Source: Gymnogyps californianus
Taxonomy: Eukaryota; Chordata; Aves; Accipitriformes; Cathartidae
Length of the DNA stretch: 64,000 bases
Assembly: GCF_018139145.2 (NCBI RefSeq)
Contig: NC_059471.1
Location: 85,148,520 to 85,212,519 of the forward strand
Direction of reading: 5' to 3'
Of the stretch, positions 57,920 through 64,000 are shown one piece after another. Under the pieces are notes generated by a model, which ran no database searches, was not told where the DNA came from, and saw only the letters and a list, made by a program, of their open reading frames with translations. The translations under genes were made by a program, and so were the position numbers. How positions within the stretch are numbered: position 1 is the stretch's first letter; every line of letters starts with the position of its first letter.

Positions 57920-60900
57920 CTGGAGTAAGATAAGTAAGAGAGCTATCAGAATTTGATCAATGAAATTAAGAAAAAAGATAGGCAAAATATGAAACACAAG
58001 GCTGCAGGGTCCTCTGTCTGGCTCAAGCCAGGGAGTGCAAAGAAATTCAGACTTGCCGTCAGCTAAAGCTCCAGCACAGCCCTTTGACATGACTATGTAA
58101 TGCAGCAAATCTGTTTCTCGTCATCTGACGCTCCACCGAGACCTCTTGCTATGCTTAGCTGAGAGCTTTGAACGTCCTTGCTTTTGTTGGCCTCTTACGA
58201 AGTCCCTCAAAAACACAGTTGATCTGATATTTTGCTCTGCTGTTGCCAACTATCTTGGTTGTTGTTGGAGCAGAGAGCTAGTAGCAGCTGGTGTAACAGT
58301 GGATTTTGTATTAATGCAGTCAGGGTAGCAGGGCAGCAGTTGTGCTGCCTGTGCAACGCCTGGCAGGGCATGGGCAGGACGAAGTGGGGACCACTTTGCT
58401 CGGCTGGTGTCTGAGGAAAAGGGCAGTGTGGAGGAAGATCTCCACTTCATAGCCATCCTTGTGCAGCAGGAGCCCCAGCTGCAGTCCTCTTACTCCTTGG
58501 GGCTTTGAGGCAGTATCCTCACCCCCTACACAGTGGCCTCTGGAGCTTTTTTAATGCTAGGTGCAGAATAGGAAGCCAGGTGCCTATCCTGGTGCTGGTG
58601 GCTCGGGGCATCTCAGCCAGTGAGTGTTAGATATGCTCTCAGTTTTGCCCTTGGCAGATCTGCGCTCACTTTCATAAACGAGCAGTAAATGAGGAACGGA
58701 CTCATCCTCTCCCCTGTTGAAATCTTCGTGTCTGGCCTTTGGATGCCTCTTACAGCCCCTAGTTTGACAGAGCTTCCACTCACCTAAAGCAGGGATGCAC
58801 AGGTTGCACGAACCTGAGGGTGAAGCATGGGCAGTAGCGGCATCAGACCTGGGAGGAGGTGGCTGTGGATGGACGTCCCGAGTGCTTCTGCTTATGTTCT
58901 TTACCCCTGTGACGCTATCAGAAAAGGACGTGGTACCCATGTGCACCTCATGGTACGGCAGAGGCACAGAAATAGAGGACTGTGCAGCAGTCACCCTGAC
59001 TTTGGGCTGGACTCCAAAACCCAGTCACAGTTTCTCAACAGCACAAGTGAAGTACAAATGTCAGACATCGATGAGATGGAGGAAACAAATGCTTTTGCAA
59101 ACTGGGAGAAAGGAGGACTCCGTGGAAATGCTTCGTTCCCCTTCTTACATGATTACATCCACAAGTAGCCAGGAGGAAATTGTGATTTACGTTTTGAGGG
59201 CACAGTAAATCACTGTGAGAGCCAACGCCCTGTCTGTGTTACACTCACCGGGAATGGCCTCTGGCCACCAACAACCGCAACTGCCAAAGTTTTCTGTCTC
59301 TGAAAGACTCGCCAGCAATTTGGGCTTGGGTGATGAATTTTGAAATGCAATTGTGCTGTAAAGCCTGCTCGGAGCGTACACAGTCAAACAGCCAGCCCGT
59401 GGCCGGAGGAGATGATAGCCAGCCCTGGCCTCGTAGAGAAGCAAGGGCACTGCCGCCCGACCTGCGATGGCTGGCGGGCTGGTGGCACCCATGCATGTGT
59501 GCCTCGCTGGGCTTGGAAAAGCGCTAAAGGAATGAAGGCTTGATATTTTGGGAGGGGGTTGTATGCTCAACGCTGTAAAGACACCCGGGGACAGACATGC
59601 CAACTTTGTTGAGTGTGTTGGGGAGTTTGGAGGCTCTCTCTGTCATGAGGAATTGACTGCACTGGACTAAATAAACTGGCCCACGGACCTCTCCAGAGGT
59701 ATTGTACGGGAGGGACTGGGAGACCAATGCAAATCTGCCAGCACGGTGACTCTGGTCCCAGTGCAGTCCCTGGGCAAACCCTGTGGGCAGCACTGCCCTT
59801 GGGGGAGAGGGAGTCCTGCTGCTTGAAGTCCCCTGGCTTTGGGCTGCAGGGTGTAGGGTGTTCCCAGCCCCGCCGGCTGCCACCTGGTAGGAGGGCTACC
59901 CTGGGCCAGGGAGCACAGAGCCTGGCTGGAGCCTGCTTCAGGCACAGCTGTTACCAAGTGATGCAATTCCAGCGATGAGGAATATAAAACTGTGCTTCAC
60001 ACAGCACAGGTCCTGAGGCATGAGGGTAATAGAGCAAATGAGGCGGTCGGGGTGACAAGGGAGAGCAGTGGTACCGAGAAGGGAAGATAACGGGGTAGGT
60101 TATCTGCTGTTATGAGTACAGCAGGATGGGGGATGGGGTTTCTCTGGCTGCTTTGCAGTCTGTAGCCAAGATGCAATCACTTACTGGAATAAGACCTGTT
60201 GTGATGGTTGTTGGCATTATTAGCATGTTAAATACGGCACCAGCTGTTCCAAAAACACACTGCTGGAAGAAAAGCAACTTTAAAGGTGTCCTGTCAAGGT
60301 GTGAAGATTGTGGTGGGGCAGACTTAAAGCAGGCTTCACATCTAAGGCTCATCCCAGCAAATATACAAGCAGCAGGAGCAATGGTGGATCCCTAAGCTAT
60401 GAAGCTGGTCAGATATCAGAAATCTTTATCTGATATGGCCAAGGCTGCTGCTACTCTTTCAAATTCAGCAGTGGGGGCATAAACCTACTCCATCCTCTTC
60501 TGGGCAGCTGGCTTTCAGTGCACTGTAATAACTGGACCACGTTAAAGCGTTTGTGGTCATTAGCCCCTAGTTGCTCTCCCAACATCACAGGATGGCCAGA
60601 TCCCGGCACAGGAATTGTAGGGAACGGCTATGTGAGCTCCCACCCCCCTGCTCCCCAAAGCAGCAAAACAGACCAATACTTAAATGGGGCCTCGCACTGA
60701 GCTTGGCCAGCATCTCCATGTAGTGACTGGTCAGCCTATGACATTATATATATTGAGAGACTGTGACATCACAGCTGATTGGCAAATGCTGCAGAATGTC
60801 ACACATCACGATGCAGTCTCCATACAGGGTTTAATAGCTTATGCCTCGCACTCCTAATAAAGCCCAATGGATGACTGCAGTGACAAATACAAGAAATGGG

Positions 60901-63900
60901 CCGTTACATTGCGTGAGGTGACAGCAGCTTTCATGGCCAACAAAGGGGCCCGTAGCATAGAGCCCAAAGGCCAAGTGTGAGTGGACTAGATGGCATAAAC
61001 TGCCTGTGCCCATCCTGGTAGAGCATAACCAGCTTTAAACTCTTCACTTTGAGCAAAAACCAGACTGTTGCCGGCAGGGGGGAATGAAAATACGCTTTTT
61101 CAGTCAAAAAGCTGACCAAAAGAGCCATATTCTAATGGAATGTATGGGTCATTATTATAGCTTGTCATTGATGATACAGGACACCAGGGTTCAGGAGAGG
61201 TGGGTAATGGGCGCATTAGCTTAGAAGCTGCGAGGCTTGGAAAGTTGCATGAGGTATCTCTAGCAGACACTCAGAAAGCAGTACAGGATGCAGTACAGGT
61301 GTCTAAATCCTTCCTGGCCTCCAGCTGCTGCCCCAGGGTCCTATTTTGTGTCGACCAGCCCTGTACAGATGTGTTGGATACCCTAGGGCATCTCAAATGG
61401 TACTGGACAACTTTGTTTAAGCAACTGAATCCCACCCTAAGTGGTTTGCTCAAGATCATATATAAAGCCTCTGTGAGAGCTGGGACCCAAGCCCAGACCT
61501 CTTCACGTGCTATCCACATTTCGATCACTGGAACGTGCCTCGTCGCAAGAATGAACGTATCCATATGGTGGGTTTGGTTGGATTTATTTTTGCTTTTCTC
61601 ATTTTGTTATAATTTGACTAGCCAAGGGTCATTAAAGGAAGTTTTGCAGTGGATGACAAATGCTTCTCCACAGTGTATGTCGTGTACAGGGAAGCGGTGA
61701 AAGTCCTTTCACCTAGCCTTCTAATACTTTCTGTATTTTTGTTTCAGCCTTCGACGTTATTACGTCTTCAGTGCTGCCTTTTGGAGGGAAATGCACATGC
61801 TGTTTTAATATCCCTGTGCCGAGTCTCACCTTAACTGTGCGGCTGCCTTGGGTTGTTTGTTCTGCTATTCGAGAAAACGTCCATGTGAGCCTTCGGTATG
61901 AAAATCATATGAGACAGAACAAGAGGGAGAGAAACCCCAGACTGAAAGGAAATACAAGGGGAGGTGGGGTTTAGGAAAGCAGCCTTGTGCGTGGCAGAAG
62001 ACCTGATGGAAGTGTCACCGAGACAGTCCAAAAGTTCATCTGGCACGCAGTGGGTGCAGTAAGGTTTTCAAACCGGCCATTTAGTGCAGGGCTTTCTAGG
62101 GTCAAAAAGGTTGCCACGATGCATATTTGGAGCAATAACTGATGGTGAGGAGAGCCTAGGATCTCAGCTGTCAGTCTGAGGACTTAGTGGGCTGCTGAGG
62201 AAGCAAGAAAATTAGAGGCCTGGGATGGAGAGAGGAATAAACTGCATTTGGAAGCATGAGATCAATAGTTTGTAAAACCACTTTGGCTGAGGCTTGTATC
62301 GAATAGGAAACCTGCTGAAAACAATTATCTGAAAAAATGAAGCTGCTCAGATTTCTGCTTTATAAGTTTCTCCATTGATTTAATCCCCCTCCTCATCCGT
62401 TCTGTGAGTGCCGTGTCCGGTCTAATGAGGCCCCCTTCGTTCTTCTCGTTTGGGCAGCCGTCCGAAACCGCTCTTGTTGGGAAGGGCTTTTTCAGCCCCA
62501 GCAGCTCCCAGGGGATTTGGGGGCAGAAAAATACAGAGTTCAGAGGAGCGGCGACTACTTGTGAGAGTTAATGAGGGGAAATGAACTCATTTGTGATACT
62601 TGTAAACTTGAAACCCAGTTACAGGGAGGGGGAGAGGGCTGGGGCATCCAGCTGGTTGCAACACAGACGTACCGATCTGGGGAGAGGCAAGCTGCCGGCT
62701 CTGGAGAGTCTGGCCATGCACAGAGCCCTGTTTCTGGTTTAAATGGGATTCCTTTGAAAGAGAGTCCAAGTCATGATAAAAAAACCTACATGCCCTTTCC
62801 AAACATCCTGTCCCAGGGCTCGGATGCTGACAGCGTGCTTTGTATCCCAATGGTGCTTTGTACCCTCAGCTTGTGAAGCCCTCTGAGCCTTTAGCCTGGC
62901 TTCCCACTGCGGCTGCCCTTAGTGGGACAGTGCTGATTGACACCAGTCTAATCCCTTACCTTTGTGACAGGTACTGCAGAGAGCTAAAGTACTAACAAAC
63001 TGAAAAAGCTTCATAGGCCACCACTCGGTGTCTCGTGCTTTACGTAATTTCCTTGCCACATTACATTTCAGCAATTTAAAAAGCAAACATGAAGCAGTCA
63101 AAGACACGTATGACTAAACTGTACTGTTTTGTTCCCAGTCTTCCCCTGAACAGCATCCCCCTCCTATACCCCCTTCTCTTTGATCCCTAAAAAGCCAGCT
63201 ATGGCTTTAAATAAACTGTTAAGTGGGGACACGACTCTGCTTGATGTCTGGCCTGCAATGGAAGTAAAGTGTCACTTCTAATTTTGTGTGGGTGCAGAAC
63301 AAAGATGCCTGTGACCAATCCACTGTACAGGGCACTGGTTTTGTTTGAACAGGGAGCTTTGGTGAGAAGCATATTTCAAAGGGCCAAGGAAACAGATTTT
63401 AAATGCTGTCAAAGAGAGATGATTTTACCTTTTTTAATTCCCATTCATGGTATCTTGTGTTCCTACCTGATGGACGCTGTGCAATAACCTTGCACAGCAG
63501 ATAGAGCAGGCAGCTGGAGCAGCATGCCAAAGACTGGCTTGGCTCGGCGGGTCTCCATCCCAGGGCAGGTATTGACCCATGTTAAGTCAGCCAAAGTGGC
63601 TGAACACCGGGGTGTTTGCAAATGGAGGGAGGGTAGAAGCGGAAAAGCAACTAGGCAGTCTGCAGCACTGCTCATTTACAAACAGCAAAGCCTAACCACA
63701 TCTGTCTAACCAACTTCAGTCACCGTTGCCAATACCAAATCAAAAGGCACTAGGTCTGTATGAGCTAATACTATCTATGTAGCTGTTGGCACAATATTTT
63801 TCAAGAAGAGTGCAACAACCAAGGAAGGATTTTAATAAAATTAGTCCCAGATTTACTATGAATAGGAGTTTAGCCAGGTCTCATAGATGCTAGCAGGGAG

Positions 63901-64000
63901 AAGCTATTTTCCTATCAAATAGCAATGTAGTTGAGTAAGGAATTGAGATAAATTATTGGGATGACTTCCAATTGTAGACTGTGGTGAGTAAATGAGGTAG
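57920..64000. other. Unique non-coding DNA, no gene recognised
   Basis: The longest frame is 166 codons (61200-61700 on +), with no recognisable domain. Other frames in the GC-rich part 58580-59970 overlap on both strands, the usual sign of chance frames. The only exon-like signal is at 61748-61895. No transposon remnant is recognised. The right-hand end (63700-64000) is AT-rich and featureless. Confidence 0.5.
61748..61895 (+). other. Splice-bounded 148-nt exon candidate
   Basis: On the plus strand a branch-like CTAAT lies about 24 nt before the acceptor, followed by ACTTTCTGTATTTTTGTTTCAG, an excellent tract and acceptor. A frame stays open through the segment and about 26 codons beyond to the stop near 61974, including LPFGGKCTCCFNIPVPSL and RLPWVVCSAIRENVHVSL. 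The best donor is CTTCG|GTATGA at 61896, of moderate strength. The peptide is not recognised. The frame is interrupted by TAG just upstream of the branch site, as expected for an intron but also unremarkable. Size is typical of an internal exon. Confidence 0.18.

Noticed and set aside
61200..61700. 166-codon plus-strand frame
   Set aside because: No domain or family resemblance. The hydrophobic part is a translated T-rich tract.
1..64000. Prokaryotic systems: operons, CRISPR arrays, IS elements, riboswitches, phage
   Set aside because: No ribosome-binding-site-led gene runs, regular spacer arrays or long coding frames. The CR1 pieces, microsatellites and CpG depletion indicate a vertebrate nuclear genome.

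Overview
This window looks like vertebrate, most likely avian, nuclear DNA that lies between genes or inside very large introns. The evidence is two truncated CR1-type LINE fragments with the characteristic bird/reptile 3' end (19296-19376 on + and 22323-22427 on -), low interspersed-repeat density, many short microsatellites, an isolated CpG island, and the absence of any long open frame with recognisable protein sequence. There are no bacterial-style operons, rRNAs, tRNAs, CRISPR arrays or phage genes. I did not recognise any protein-coding gene and cannot name the locus.

Layout. 1-3166 is ordinary non-coding DNA. 3167-3568 is a striking 402-bp purine tract (GAAA/GGAA type). 3569-19295 is unique non-coding DNA with a small diverged duplication (14645-14774) and a TTCC microsatellite (15701-15755). 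19296-23700 carries the two CR1 remnants and an ATA / AT / GATA microsatellite cluster. 23700-45300 is mostly unique DNA with scattered short duplications, a G-run hairpin (32482-32516) and a two-phase CCTTT/CCTTG pentanucleotide array (44295-44344). 45340-45640 is the one clear CpG island and holds a canonical G-quadruplex motif. 45641-55580 alternates AT-rich and GC-rich unique DNA. 55581-57860 is a 2.3-kb AT-rich block saturated with stop codons and rich in homeodomain-like TAATTA motifs. It resembles the conserved non-coding enhancer blocks found around vertebrate developmental genes, but conservation cannot be tested here. 57861-64000 is again unique DNA.

The most checkable leads are short segments bounded by a good branch point, polypyrimidine tract, AG acceptor and GT donor: minus strand 57867-57919, 50650-50675, 23311-23379 and 1791-1814; plus strand 61748-61895, 28212-28226 and 15758-15790. 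Any of these could be a micro- or alternative exon of a large gene or a lncRNA. Matches of this kind are also expected by chance in 128 kb of double-strand search space, so each is given low confidence. No demonstrable new biological system was found. Base counts and composition statements were made by eye.
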